A stretch of 64,000 nucleotides of DNA. Source: an uncultured Eubacteriales bacterium. Its GTDB lineage: Bacteria > Bacillota > Clostridia > Oscillospirales > Acutalibacteraceae. This document shows positions 8,213 through 16,224 of the stretch, in pieces. Where the stretch lies: NCBI GenBank assembly GCA_934489735.1, contig CAKSSR010000005.1, positions 1 through 64,000 of the forward strand. Direction: 5' to 3'. Positions within the stretch are counted from its first letter, which is position 1. The number at the start of each line of letters is the position of its first letter. The notes beneath the pieces were generated by a model that did no database searches, had not been told where the DNA came from, and worked only from the letters and a program-made list of their open reading frames with translations. The translations under genes and the position numbers were made by a program.

Positions 8213-8785
8213 TTATTTCAATTTCTCAACTATTTGCTTAAATGCGTCGTTCCTGTGGTTGATTTTGTTTCTAGTTTCATCATCAAGCTCTGAAAATGTC
8301 TTCCCGTTGCTTACTTGAAATATAGGAGTGTAACCAAAACCTTTAACCTCACTTGCCTTTAATGCAATTTGTCCCTTACATTCCCCTTGTACAGTCGTTT
8401 CTTCGCCTGTCTCTGAAATGTAACATATTGCACAGATAAATCTAGCACTTCTATCATTGATGTCTTTCATCTTATCTAATACTTTATTTACTCTTTTCTC
8501 ATCTGTGCTTTCATATCTTGAAGAATATATCCCTGGCTCTCCATTGAGTGCTTTTACTTCCATCCCTGAATCATCAGCAAGTACTGGCATATTGACAATT
8601 TTATAAGTAAATCTAGCTTTTATTTGAGCATTCTCTTTATATGTCAACCCATTCTCCTCTACTTCAGGAATTTCTATCCCAAGATCATTTTCTGTAATTA
8701 AGTTTATATCCAAATCGTAATTACATATCAAATTCTTGTAATCTTTTATCTTATTTAAGTTTTTCGTAGCTATAAATAAATTCAT
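8213..8785 (-). CDS. rdgB: XTP/dITP diphosphatase (RdgB/HAM1 family)
   Basis: This enzyme removes deaminated purine triphosphates such as dITP and XTP from the nucleotide pool. The product (190 residues) shows FIATKNLNKIKDY at the N-terminus, YKENAQIKA, the metal-binding LADDSGMEVKALNGEPGIYS, and a closing NHRNDAF. The length matches the family. ATG 8785 lies 13 bases after AGGAG, slightly long spacing. It stands between ftsY and yhbY in the minus-strand run. Confidence 0.94.
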   Translation of the reverse strand: MNLFIATKNLNKIKDYKNLICNYDLDINLITENDLGIEIPEVEENGLTYKENAQIKARFTYKIVNMPVLADDSGMEVKALNGEPGIYSSRYESTDEKRVNKVLDKMKDINDRSARFICAICYISETGEETTVQGECKGQIALKASEVKGFGYTPIFQVSNGKTFSELDDETRNKINHRNDAFKQIVEKLK

Positions 8786-8811
8786 GTTCTTTTAACTTCT
8801 CCTAGTAAAGA

Positions 8812-9723
8812 TTAATCAAATAGTGCATTTGCAAAGTCCTCTGCTTTAAATACTTGTAAGTCGTCTATTCCTTCCCCTACTCCTATCAACTTCACAGGTA
8901 AAGATAGTTCTTCTTTTATAGGAATTACAACCCCTCCCTTGGCAGTTCCGTCTAGTTTCGTTAAGGCTATTCCAGTTACTCCTATAATGTCTTTAAATTC
9001 CTTTGCTTGATTAATCGCATTTTGACCAGTGGTAGCATCCAATACCAATAATACTTCTTTTGATGAGTCCGGTAACTCTCTGTCAATTATTCTATTGATT
9101 TTAGATAGCTCTTCCATTAAATTCTTTTTATTATGCAATCTGCCCGCTGTGTCACATATTATAACATCTATGTTCCTCGCCTTGGCTCTTGATATCGAAT
9201 CAAAAACTACTGATGCCGGGTCAGCTCCCTCCCTTTGTTTTACTATGTCGCATTCAGATCTTTCTGCCCATATAGACAATTGCTCAATTGCACCTGCCCT
9301 AAATGTGTCCGCCGCACATAATAATACGCTTTTTCCTTCTTTTTTTAAATTGTAAGCCAACTTTCCAATAGTAGTCGTCTTCCCTACTCCATTGACTCCT
9401 ACAACTAGGATAATAGATGGATGAGTAGACATTAATAATTCATTATCAGTTTCCTTACTGAGCATGTCAGATATAATATCTTTAAGAACAGACTTAATTT
9501 CAGATGTATTAGTTATTCCCTGTGACTTTACTTTCTTTCTAAGAATATCACATATACTTTGAGAAGTCTTAATTCCAACATCTCCGGTTATTAATATTTC
9601 TTCTAGTTCTTCAAAAAAATCTTCATCTATCTTAGTAAACATGTTCATAACCTGATTGATTTTCTCACTAAGATTCTTTCTAGTCTTACTCAATCCTGAC
9701 TTTATCTTATCAAAAAAGCCCAT
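8812..9723 (-). CDS. ftsY: Signal recognition particle receptor FtsY
   Basis: FtsY is the membrane-associated SRP receptor GTPase that docks nascent membrane and secreted proteins at the translocon. The product (303 residues) has a short basic N-terminal helix (MGFFDKIKSGLSKTRK) and the complete NG domain: VVGVNGVGKTTTIGKLA (G1), DTFRAGAIEQL, DTAGRLHNK (G3), TKLDGTAKGG (G4) and GVGEGIDDLQVF at the end. There is no long acidic A domain, as is common in Firmicutes. ATG 9723 stands 6 bases after GGGAGGA. It is first in the minus-strand run and has its own promoter at 9776-9803. Confidence 0.96.
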   Translation of the reverse strand: MGFFDKIKSGLSKTRKNLSEKINQVMNMFTKIDEDFFEELEEILITGDVGIKTSQSICDILRKKVKSQGITNTSEIKSVLKDIISDMLSKETDNELLMSTHPSIILVVGVNGVGKTTTIGKLAYNLKKEGKSVLLCAADTFRAGAIEQLSIWAERSECDIVKQREGADPASVVFDSISRAKARNIDVIICDTAGRLHNKKNLMEELSKINRIIDRELPDSSKEVLLVLDATTGQNAINQAKEFKDIIGVTGIALTKLDGTAKGGVVIPIKEELSLPVKLIGVGEGIDDLQVFKAEDFANALFD

Positions 9724-9775
9724 TAAAAAATCCTCCCAGATAAAAAAATAAAAGAGCACTAACCACTTTTAATAT

Positions 9776-9803
9776 ATTATACCATATAGATTTATAATTG
9801 CAA
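9776..9803 (-). promoter_or_regulatory. Sigma-A type promoter for the ftsY gene run
   Basis: Minus strand: TTGCAA (9798-9803), 16-base spacer, TATAAT (9776-9781), about 50 bases before the ftsY start. It may drive the genes down to clpC. Confidence 0.7.
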
Positions 9804-10226
9804 GATTTAGACCAACATATCAATAGAACGATTTAAAAAAATTGAATGTTTGGACAAGCATCACTTAATAAAATATTATAATTCCATTGAAATATTCATA
9901 TAATTTTCAAAAAGTACTAATCAAATCTCAGCTCAAAAGAAAGGAATCACATGCGATCCAAATAACAATAGTAGATAAATAGTCATAATCGGTCTACAAA
10001 GCGAATACAAATTTCACCACCACTAAGGCACCCCCTTGACTTCAATAGAGAAAAATTGACAATCCAATGCAATGAATCAATAAATTTTAAGAAAATCTTG
10101 ATTTATAAAGCGATAAAGCTGAAAGGCTGAAAGGCTGAAAAAGTGAAGAATTGGCAACTATGGATAAGAAGGGTTCAGGTAAAGACGTTATAAATTAAGT
10201 CTCATTGACAACTTGCATAAAATAAC
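9804..10226. other. Intergenic stretch without a recognisable gene
   Basis: About 420 AT-rich bases between the divergent ftsY promoter and the next plus-strand promoter. I see no coding frame with a Shine-Dalgarno and no RNA gene. The only visible structure is a short direct repeat (GCTGAAAGGCTGAAAGGCTGAA, 10119-10140). Confidence 0.5.
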
Positions 10227-10256
10227 TTGACAAATGCAATCAACATATATTATAAT
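10227..10256 (+). promoter_or_regulatory. Promoter of the unknown acidic protein gene
   Basis: TTGACA (10227-10232), 18-base spacer, TATAAT (10251-10256). The surroundings (AACTTGACA, TATAATAATAGTGTA and AAAGGAGTGAATTTTATG) closely resemble the promoter and ribosome-binding site of the gene at 13195, suggesting shared origin or regulation. Confidence 0.8.
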
Positions 10257-10310
10257 AATAGTGTAGGTTTAAAATATTTTACAATAAAACAACCAAAAGG
10301 AGTGAATTTT

Positions 10311-10931
10311 ATGGGAAACTATATGATTTCTAAAGTAAGTGGTGATAAATTTGATAATATTGTCTTCTGCTCTTTATCATTGGGCGATGACATCATTTGC
10401 TTTAGATTGTTAGACAAAGATTATTTTTTTAAGACTGCAGAATTATTACTTAAGGAAAATGGAAATGTTGATTTAAATCTATTACAAGATACTATCAATG
10501 ATGGAAAAATATTTGTACAAGAGATGGATGAACAACCAACTACAGGCAGAAATCTTGGAATAATGAGCTGGACTGAATTTATTGCAGAATTTTCATCAAA
10601 TGAGTTTGTAAAAGATAAGATCCAACCAAAAGTAAAAGAAAAATTTGATGAAATCAAACCAGAAAGCACATTGTATCAAAGATTGAATAATTATCTAGAA
10701 TCATTGGAATCAGACGATGAAAAGATGACCATCGATGAGTTTATAGGTAATGCTAAAGACGGCCTTAATTATACTATTTATGATGTCCTTACTAAATCGC
10801 ATGATAATGATGATCCATTGTCATTCAAGGATTCAAAAACTGTAGATGAATTTATAAAAATGTTATGTTTAAGAGTAATTGCGTTAGAAACAGAGAACAA
10901 ATTTATTCCTTCACCAGACGACTTAAATTAA
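10311..10931 (+). CDS. Acidic cytosolic protein of unknown function
   Basis: I do not recognise this 206-residue protein. It has no signal peptide or membrane segment and is rich in D, E and K. It opens MGNYMISKVSGDKFDNIVF, has a predicted mixed alpha/beta N-terminal half, and a helical acidic C-terminal half (YLESLESDDEKMTIDEFIG). ATG 10311 is chosen because AAAAGGAGTG lies 6-8 bases before it; an ATG at 10227 is the -35 box itself and cannot be transcribed from this promoter. It is a single-gene unit with its own promoter and terminator. The promoter and ribosome-binding site resemble those of the duplicated cassette at 13.2 kb, so the two may be expressed together. Confidence 0.7.
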   Translation: MGNYMISKVSGDKFDNIVFCSLSLGDDIICFRLLDKDYFFKTAELLLKENGNVDLNLLQDTINDGKIFVQEMDEQPTTGRNLGIMSWTEFIAEFSSNEFVKDKIQPKVKEKFDEIKPESTLYQRLNNYLESLESDDEKMTIDEFIGNAKDGLNYTIYDVLTKSHDNDDPLSFKDSKTVDEFIKMLCLRVIALETENKFIPSPDDLN

Positions 10932-10955
10932 AAATCTTATTACAAATCTCAAATT

Positions 10956-10997
10956 GGTCAGCTGCGCTCACAACTTGGTTTGCACAGTTGACCTTTT
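10956..10997 (+). terminator. Intrinsic terminator after the acidic protein gene
   Basis: GGTCAGCTGCG pairs with CACAGTTGACC (one wobble, one mismatch), followed by TTTT. Confidence 0.65.
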
Positions 10998-11003
10998 GGC
11001 ATG

Positions 11004-11035
11004 AAAAAAAGACCGAATCATAAACAGATTCAGTC
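11004..11035 (-). terminator. Intrinsic terminator of tRNA-Pro
   Basis: Minus strand: GACTGAATC pairs with GATTCGGTC around TGTTTAT, followed by seven T. It ends the tRNA-Pro transcript. Confidence 0.8.
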
Positions 11036-11046
11036 AAAAATAATAA

Positions 11047-11123
11047 TGGTCGAGGTGACAGGGCTCGAACCTGCGGCATCTTGGTCCCAAACCAAGCACT
11101 CTACCAAACTGAGCTACACCTCG
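11047..11123 (-). tRNA. tRNA-Pro (anticodon UGG)
   Basis: The minus strand folds as a complete cloverleaf. The acceptor stem is CGAGGTG with CACCTCG, the anticodon stem CTTGG with CCAAG, and the loop TTTGGGA contains anticodon TGG. A T arm GCAGG-TTCGAGC-CCTGT follows. Discriminator A and the CCA end are encoded (11047-11050). The C1-G72 pair is typical of proline tRNAs. A promoter upstream and a terminator downstream make it a single-gene unit. Confidence 0.96.
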
Positions 11124-11185
11124 ACACAGAAATCGAAAATAAAAAACTTTTTTAGCAATACGGTCCCAACACCAACCGTATTTAT

Positions 11186-11214
11186 ATCATAACTCTTTTC
11201 ATTTCAATTGTCAA
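11186..11214 (-). promoter_or_regulatory. Promoter of tRNA-Pro
   Basis: Minus strand: TTGACA (11209-11214), 17-base spacer, TATGAT (11186-11191), about 60 bases before the tRNA. A TACGGT/ACCGTA hairpin (11158-11180) lies in the transcribed leader. Confidence 0.7.
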
Positions 11215-11360
11215 TACATTTTTTGAAATTTTTAAATATTTGTATGCATGCATTAAACAAATGTAAGGAAAATCACTTTTTTTGTACAATAATTTAACTT
11301 TTTTTGAAAATTAGCATTTTTCCTCTAGCAAAATCATATTATTCTTTTGGAGGGGTCCTA

Positions 11361-12236
11361 ATGCATATAAAGTTTTATTACAAAAAGAGAGATCCAGTCT
11401 ACTATCTGCTTATAGCGCCTTTAATATGTATACTAACTGTAATAATATTTATTTCAATAAGAGACATAGATGTTGCTGCAAGCTCTGAACAAATAGAGCT
11501 GCCCATAATAATGTACCACAGTTTATCAGAGTCATGGAACAATAAATCAAAGTATGTGATATCACCTAAACTGTTTGAGGAAGATTTAAAGTTGATAAAG
11601 GAAAAGGGATATGAAGCGATATTTATAAAAGACTTGATAAAATTTGTCTACAACGAAGGAGATTTACCAGACAAACCTATTATAATTACGTTTGATGATG
11701 GATATTATAACAACTTTGTATACGCATACCCACTATCAATTAAGTATAATAGTAAAATTGTTATATCTCCCATTATAAAATGCACTGAAAGGTATAGTGA
11801 GATAGATGATAAAAATATAAATTATTCTCATATAACATGGGAGAACATAAACGAAATGGTAAAGTCAGGATTTGTAGAAATTCAAAATCATACCTATGAC
11901 CTGCACAGTAGTAAAAACGGTAGGCTTGGAGCATCTAGATCTTACAACGAAGGAGATGAGCATTACAAAAAAATAATAACAACTGACATAATGAAAGCAC
12001 AGGAAAAGCTAAAAGAGCATTCAAATATCATACCGGACGCATTTGTTTATCCATTTGGAGCCGTAGGCAAGTCATCGAAAAGCATATTAAAAGAAATTGG
12101 ATTCAAATGTACGCTGGGATGTACATCTAGACTGAATAAAATAACGAAAGATCCGGAATGTTTGTATAATTTGTGTAGGTTTATACGACTACCAAATGTC
12201 CCGTCAGAGACATATTTTAAAAAAATATTAAAATAA
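11361..12236 (+). CDS. Membrane-anchored polysaccharide deacetylase (NodB fold)
   Basis: NodB-fold deacetylases remove N-acetyl groups from peptidoglycan or other glycans at the cell surface. The product (291 residues) has one N-terminal membrane segment (YYLLIAPLICILTVIIFISI), then LPIIMYHSLSE, the metal-binding motif ITFDDGYYNN near residue 110, and the HxxxxH motif in NHTYDLH, then VYPFGA. ATG 11361 follows GGAGGGG at 5 bases; an upstream in-frame ATG at 11304 has no Shine-Dalgarno. An amidase gene follows after 20 bases, so the pair probably modifies cell wall together. Confidence 0.88.
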   Translation: MHIKFYYKKRDPVYYLLIAPLICILTVIIFISIRDIDVAASSEQIELPIIMYHSLSESWNNKSKYVISPKLFEEDLKLIKEKGYEAIFIKDLIKFVYNEGDLPDKPIIITFDDGYYNNFVYAYPLSIKYNSKIVISPIIKCTERYSEIDDKNINYSHITWENINEMVKSGFVEIQNHTYDLHSSKNGRLGASRSYNEGDEHYKKIITTDIMKAQEKLKEHSNIIPDAFVYPFGAVGKSSKSILKEIGFKCTLGCTSRLNKITKDPECLYNLCRFIRLPNVPSETYFKKILK

Positions 12237-12256
12237 TCTTAGCAGGAGGAAAATTC

Positions 12257-12997
12257 ATGATAACAATTTACCTTAGTCCATCAACCCAAGAAAGTAATAA
12301 GTACGTAGGAGGGGGCACAGAAGAATATTATATGAACTTGATAGCCGATGATATGGTCCCTTATCTGAGAGCTAACGGAATTAAATTTACTAGAAATAAT
12401 CCAGAAAAAAGTGTGTCGAACTCAATAAAAGAATCAAACGAAGGCGTCTATGACTTTCATTTTGCAATCCATTCAAACGCAGCACCAGAGAACTTGTCAG
12501 GAAAAATTCAAGGAGCAGATGTATATTATTACGGAGATAGTGAAGATGGTAAACGAATGGCTGAAATAGTTGCAAAAAATTTAAAAGATATTTATCCAAA
12601 CCCAGCCGCAGTAAAGACTGTTTCAACAACTTCCTTGGCTGAACTATCAAAAACTAATGCACCGGGCATTTTGGTCGAAACAGCCTTTCATGACAATGTG
12701 CAAGATGCCAATTGGATTAGGAATAATATATCAGAAATAGCTCAGAACTTTGTAAAGTCAATAACTGAATACTTTGGATTACCTTTTGTAGATAAATTAA
12801 TAAACAGAAACGGAGTAGTGATAACAAGAGATGACCCTTTAAATATGAGAAGCAGACCAAGTACAGATGCAAGTATAATATTGAAGATCCCAAAGGACTC
12901 AGAAGTAAAAGTATTAGGGCAATATAGAGACTGGTATGTAGTGGAATATAATAATGAAACAGGATATGTGAGAAGTGACTATATCAATTTAATCTAA
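12257..12997 (+). CDS. N-acetylmuramoyl-L-alanine amidase (Amidase_3) with SH3 domain
   Basis: This family cuts the bond between N-acetylmuramic acid and L-alanine in peptidoglycan using zinc. Residues 1-175 form the Amidase_3 domain: YLSPSTQESNKYVGGGTEEY, the FHFAIHSNAAPE zinc-ligand segment, and PGILVETAFHDN with the catalytic Glu. Residues 185-246 form a bacterial SH3 domain (LNMRSRPSTDASIILKIPKD, GYVRSDYI). No signal peptide is present, as in phage-type lysins or clostridial enzymes released in other ways. ATG 12257 follows AGGAGGAAAATTC. It is co-transcribed with the deacetylase and ends at the terminator at 13006. Confidence 0.88.
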   Translation: MITIYLSPSTQESNKYVGGGTEEYYMNLIADDMVPYLRANGIKFTRNNPEKSVSNSIKESNEGVYDFHFAIHSNAAPENLSGKIQGADVYYYGDSEDGKRMAEIVAKNLKDIYPNPAAVKTVSTTSLAELSKTNAPGILVETAFHDNVQDANWIRNNISEIAQNFVKSITEYFGLPFVDKLINRNGVVITRDDPLNMRSRPSTDASIILKIPKDSEVKVLGQYRDWYVVEYNNETGYVRSDYINLI

Positions 12998-13005
12998 TAT
13001 ATATG

Positions 13006-13040
13006 TGGCACGCTTAGAATACTCTTTGCGTGCTAAAGTT
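13006..13040 (+). terminator. Intrinsic terminator after the amidase gene
   Basis: TGGCACGC pairs with GCGTGCTA (one wobble) followed by an AT-rich tail with TTTT. Confidence 0.65.
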
Positions 13041-13110
13041 TTATAATTTTAAGAATCTGCCAAGCAATTTGCATAAAAATATTAATAAAAAATTTAAATT
13101 AAAATTTAAC

Positions 13111-13139
13111 TTGACATATCATTTTAAATGTTGTATAAT
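13111..13139 (+). promoter_or_regulatory. Promoter of the duplicated A-B cassette operon
   Basis: TTGACA (13111-13116), 17-base spacer, TATAAT (13134-13139). It lies about 55 bases before the first gene and resembles the promoter at 10227. Confidence 0.85.
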
Positions 13140-13194
13140 AATAAGTGTTAGCAGTAGCTAACTATATTACAAAACAATGAAAGGAGTGTATTTT

Positions 13195-13767
13195 ATGTTT
13201 GGCTGGATTTCAGACAAATTTAAAGATTTACTCGTAGATAGGAGGGCTTTGGATAACAATGACGTAAGGTTCTATTTTTTCGATGGTGTAAAAGAGATTA
13301 TGAATAAAGAGACCGGAAACAAGGTACCTATTAAAATCGAGGATGCAATAAATAAATGTCTTTGGCTTGGAGCATTAGACGATAGAGATCCATCAACGAA
13401 TATGAACACCATAACGATGAGCGAATTAGGAGGATCTAAAGACACATTAGGCGAGGTAAGGACCCTTGTGTTACCTAAAACTATAAACGAATCATTTTTT
13501 AGAAGAGATTTTCCCGAAGTATCTAAAGAAATGGGAAATTTAGAACATATTTATTATGTTGCAGATGGTGCAGATGATGCCTTGAATGGTCTTACTCTTG
13601 TTAAAGGAGAACCAAACCATTATATTCTTGAAAAGGGCAAAGAAATACCTGAAAAGGATAAGGGAGCTACGACAATAGAGATTGCGCCATGTCCAAGTGA
13701 GATAACTGACGCTATAAGTAGGCTTAATGAGTCTATAAAAGCTATTAATGGTATAGAAAGATATTAA
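13195..13767 (+). CDS. Cassette protein A1 (unknown; paralogue of A2)
   Basis: A 190-residue protein without signal peptide, not a family I know. It aligns over its middle and C-terminal parts with the protein at 14202: both have G-[ED]-V-x-TLVLP-x-TI, a following Phe and acidic stretch, a conserved M-x-x-L-x-x-I, and a C-terminal helix. The TLVLP segment resembles one turn of a BspA-type leucine-rich repeat, but a full repeat array is absent. ATG 13195 follows AAAGGAGTG. Gene B1 starts 20 bases downstream. The strict A-B-A-B order implies that A and B proteins work together, for example as partner, chaperone or immunity function; this is inference. Confidence 0.7.
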   Translation: MFGWISDKFKDLLVDRRALDNNDVRFYFFDGVKEIMNKETGNKVPIKIEDAINKCLWLGALDDRDPSTNMNTITMSELGGSKDTLGEVRTLVLPKTINESFFRRDFPEVSKEMGNLEHIYYVADGADDALNGLTLVKGEPNHYILEKGKEIPEKDKGATTIEIAPCPSEITDAISRLNESIKAINGIERY

Positions 13768-13787
13768 AATATAGAGGAGGAATAACA

Positions 13788-14198
13788 ATGGATAATATAA
13801 ATGTAAATGAAGAAACAACTAATGTTGAAACTGAGTCAAGTAAGGAAATGATCGAGAAGTGTGCAGAAATAATAGCAGCAGCAATTGAAAGTAATAATGA
13901 TGATAGATTAAGAGGAATCTTAGAAGCATGCACAATTGATTTAGATATGAGTGACGAAGAATTAAATGCACTCGTTGATACGACAAAAAGAGGATTGAAT
14001 GGCGAATTAAATGATGAAGAGATTGCAGAAATAGATGGCGGTGTCGCAAGATTACCAGCATTCATGACAAAAAATAAGTATTTCGTAATCGGAGCACTTG
14101 CTTTAGCTGCTCTTACTCCTGTAGCTATGCGTCTCAAAGATCCAATAAAGAAGAATTTGGCTAAAATAAAAGACAAAATAACAGGGAAGGGAGAGTAA
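13788..14198 (+). CDS. Cassette protein B1: double-glycine leader-like region plus cationic hydrophobic tail
   Basis: A 136-residue protein in two parts. Residues 1-85 are acidic and helical and end in ELNDEEIAEIDGG, which resembles double-glycine leaders of Nif11/nitrile-hydratase-leader type or class II bacteriocin precursors. Residues 86-136 hold a hydrophobic helix (YFVIGALALAALTPVAM) and a lysine-rich end. The 64 residues before the GG align without gaps to B2, while the tails differ in sequence and length. No cysteine occurs in the tail, and no peptide transporter or modification enzyme is nearby, so a membrane protein with a regulatory domain remains possible. It follows AGAGGAGG. Confidence 0.7.
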   Translation: MDNINVNEETTNVETESSKEMIEKCAEIIAAAIESNNDDRLRGILEACTIDLDMSDEELNALVDTTKRGLNGELNDEEIAEIDGGVARLPAFMTKNKYFVIGALALAALTPVAMRLKDPIKKNLAKIKDKITGKGE

Positions 14199-14201
14199 CA
14201 C

Positions 14202-14789
14202 ATGGATATTTTAGGATGTTTAGGGAATCTAGGATCTAAAACTAAATCATTTTACAATTGGCTTACTAAGACAAGAAAAGTTCCTGACACACATGGATTA
14301 AAAGCTTGCAAATTTCAAAGCAGTGGCAGCTATGGAACATGTATTTACTTAGGGCATTATGATGGTTCTACAGTTCTCGGAGCAAGCGGTGATGTTGCTG
14401 GAGAGATTAATACTTTAGAATCAGATCAGTTCACCATAGACACAGTTGGGGACGTAGAAACTTTAGTTTTACCATCGACAATTGAAAAAGATTTATTTGG
14501 AGACGACGCACTTAAAGCAATAAGTAACATGAGAGCACTAAAAACCATCGGCATAGTAAATGACAATGGTAATAGTTTAATAGGTTGTTACATAGTAAAG
14601 AATCAAGACAAAGACAAATTAGAACTACTTGACAAAGAACAAGGCGAGAGCTTCGATGGAGAGAATATTCAAATAGAAGCTTTTGGTAATGATATTCAAA
14701 AACAGATGTTAGTAGATCTTATAAATGCTTGCTTTGAACGTGATAATCCTAGAACTGACGCAGACACTTCTCAAAGTACTACTGAATAG
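14202..14789 (+). CDS. Cassette protein A2 (unknown; paralogue of A1)
   Basis: A 195-residue protein starting 3 bases after B1 ends, with GGGAGAG as ribosome-binding site. It shares with A1 the motif GDVETLVLPSTI, a conserved M-x-x-L-x-x-I-x-x-V, an x-x-VK segment and a C-terminal helix. Its N-terminal 70 residues (FYNWLTKTRKVPD, YLGHYDG) match A1 only loosely. No signal peptide or membrane segment is seen. Function unknown. Confidence 0.7.
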   Translation: MDILGCLGNLGSKTKSFYNWLTKTRKVPDTHGLKACKFQSSGSYGTCIYLGHYDGSTVLGASGDVAGEINTLESDQFTIDTVGDVETLVLPSTIEKDLFGDDALKAISNMRALKTIGIVNDNGNSLIGCYIVKNQDKDKLELLDKEQGESFDGENIQIEAFGNDIQKQMLVDLINACFERDNPRTDADTSQSTTE

Positions 14790-14799
14790 GGGGAAGCTA

Positions 14800-15165
14800 A
14801 TGAAGATGAGCAATAATAATGAAATAAAGATAGATCAGGTTTTGCAAAATAGAATAGAGAAGTATGAAGGGATTATAGAATCAGCAATTGAGTCAAGCAA
14901 TCTAGAAAGATTAAAAGGAATTTTACAAGTTTGTATGGTAGGCACAGAGATGGACGAAGAAAGTTTAGACAAGATTTCAAATTTTGCAATCAGCGCTGCA
15001 AATAATGAATTAAGCGAAGAAGACATTGAGAAAATATCTGGAGGCGGTGTGCTAGAGCGAGGGTCTCCGCTAGCAAAATTTGAGGTATTTGAGAAAGCGG
15101 GAATACTTTTATTAAGTTTAGGTTCAATGTTGTGGCCTATTATCAAAAAGAAAATAAAAAAATAA
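14800..15165 (+). CDS. Cassette protein B2: double-glycine leader-like region plus cationic hydrophobic tail
   Basis: A 121-residue protein from ATG 14800, preceded by AGGGGGAAG; an upstream in-frame ATG at 14725 lies inside A2 and is not used. Residues 19-82 align gap-free with B1 (shared IEK, AIES, RL-x-GIL, and the closing EL-x-E-x-I-x-x-I-x-GG). The remaining 39 residues are a hydrophobic segment (AGILLLSLGSMLWPI) capped by KKKIKK. Conserved front and divergent short cationic tail are the pattern expected of a peptide precursor family. Experimental proof of cleavage is lacking. Confidence 0.7.
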   Translation: MKMSNNNEIKIDQVLQNRIEKYEGIIESAIESSNLERLKGILQVCMVGTEMDEESLDKISNFAISAANNELSEEDIEKISGGGVLERGSPLAKFEVFEKAGILLLSLGSMLWPIIKKKIKK

Positions 15166-15174
15166 GGATTTACT

Positions 15175-15204
15175 AAAGGGGGATCATCAAATGGTCTCCC
15201 TTTT
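15175..15204 (+). terminator. Strong intrinsic terminator of the A-B cassette operon
   Basis: AAAGGGGGATCA pairs with TGGTCTCCCTTT (two wobbles), loop TCAAA, followed by T. Confidence 0.85.
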
Positions 15205-15333
15205 CTAATAGATTCTAATACAATTTACGTACTTTACTTTACCATATGATTAAATATCTTTAAAATTAAAGTTCCATAGTAAATATATACAATTTTTTTG
15301 GCTTGTTTTTATTGGTCAAAAATAATTATTTAC

Positions 15334-15362
15334 TTGAATTCTATAATATTATATTGTATAAT
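15334..15362 (+). promoter_or_regulatory. Promoter of the DUF975 gene
   Basis: TTGAAT (15334-15339), 17-base spacer, TATAAT (15357-15362), about 30 bases before the start codon. Confidence 0.7.
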
Positions 15363-15396
15363 AATATTATATTAAGTTATAAATGAGGTGTTATTT

Positions 15397-16179
15397 ATGA
15401 ATGGAAGGTCAGAAATTAAAAAAAATTCCAAAGAGTGTCTTAAAAATAATTATCTAAAATGCTTTATTCTTGCACTTATTCTAAGATTACTCTCAGGCAT
15501 ATCGATGTCAGCTTTCGTAAATGATAAAGGTCATGTTAATATCAGCTTCAATATTGTTAGTTCTACCATCATAATGCTATTTTTCTTCTTACCTCTCACT
15601 GTTTATGTAAACAAATTCTATCTACTTTCATACAGAGGTGAACGCCCTAGCTTCAAACAGATATTCAGTGAAGAAATGATTAAGAAATATTTCAAAATTC
15701 TTGCTATTACTTTATGGAGTTATCTATGGGTAATCATATGGACCTTTGCACTTGTCATTCCAGGGATAATTAAAGCTTTATCATACTCAATGGCTCCTTA
15801 CCTGGCCGCTGAAAATCCCGATATAGGCGCAAGGAGATCTCTCAAATTGTCTATGAGAATGATGAAAAATCGTAAAATGGACTTATTTATTCTAGTTTTA
15901 AGTTTCATTGGCTGGTATTTGCTTACATCTTTAGCTTGTTTATTAGTCGAATTACCACTTCACTTAATTTTGAATGGCAATTTGGCATTAGTAGATACTT
16001 TAATTTCATCTGTTTTAAGCGCTGCATTTGTATTTCCTTACTTAATGCTATCGCAGGCTGGATTTTATGACAATGTAAAGAAATCCTCATTAGAAAATGG
16101 TATTGTAACTCAACAAGAGCTTGAAGAAATATACAGATGGAATAAAAAAAAGTCATCTCCCGCAGAGGATAATAATTAA
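15397..16179 (+). CDS. DUF975-family integral membrane protein
   Basis: A 260-residue membrane protein with about five to six hydrophobic segments. The family pattern is visible: a basic N-terminus (SEIKKNSKECLKNNY), ALVIPGIIKALSYSMAPYLAAENPDIGARRSLKLS, the MMKNRKMDLFILVLSFIGWYL block, and a C-terminal FYDNV. The role of DUF975 proteins is not established; they occur widely in Firmicutes. ATG 15397 follows GAGGTG at normal spacing. It has its own promoter and terminator, so any functional link to the cassette genes before it is only positional. Confidence 0.85.
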   Translation: MNGRSEIKKNSKECLKNNYLKCFILALILRLLSGISMSAFVNDKGHVNISFNIVSSTIIMLFFFLPLTVYVNKFYLLSYRGERPSFKQIFSEEMIKKYFKILAITLWSYLWVIIWTFALVIPGIIKALSYSMAPYLAAENPDIGARRSLKLSMRMMKNRKMDLFILVLSFIGWYLLTSLACLLVELPLHLILNGNLALVDTLISSVLSAAFVFPYLMLSQAGFYDNVKKSSLENGIVTQQELEEIYRWNKKKSSPAEDNN

Positions 16180-16193
16180 AAGCATAATTTTAT

Positions 16194-16223
16194 GGTGCCG
16201 GATTTAACCCCGACACCTTTTTT
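16194..16223 (+). terminator. Intrinsic terminator after the DUF975 gene
   Basis: GGTGCCGG pairs with CCCCGACACC (one mismatch), followed by TTTTTT. Confidence 0.75.
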
Positions 16224-16224
16224 G

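Noticed and set aside
10227..10310. Upstream ATG start for the acidic protein gene
   Set aside because: The ATG at 10227 coincides with the -35 region, and the Shine-Dalgarno belongs to ATG 10311.
11001..11192. A plus-strand reading frame of 63 residues
   Set aside because: It runs through tRNA-Pro in antisense; such frames over tRNA genes are a common artefact.
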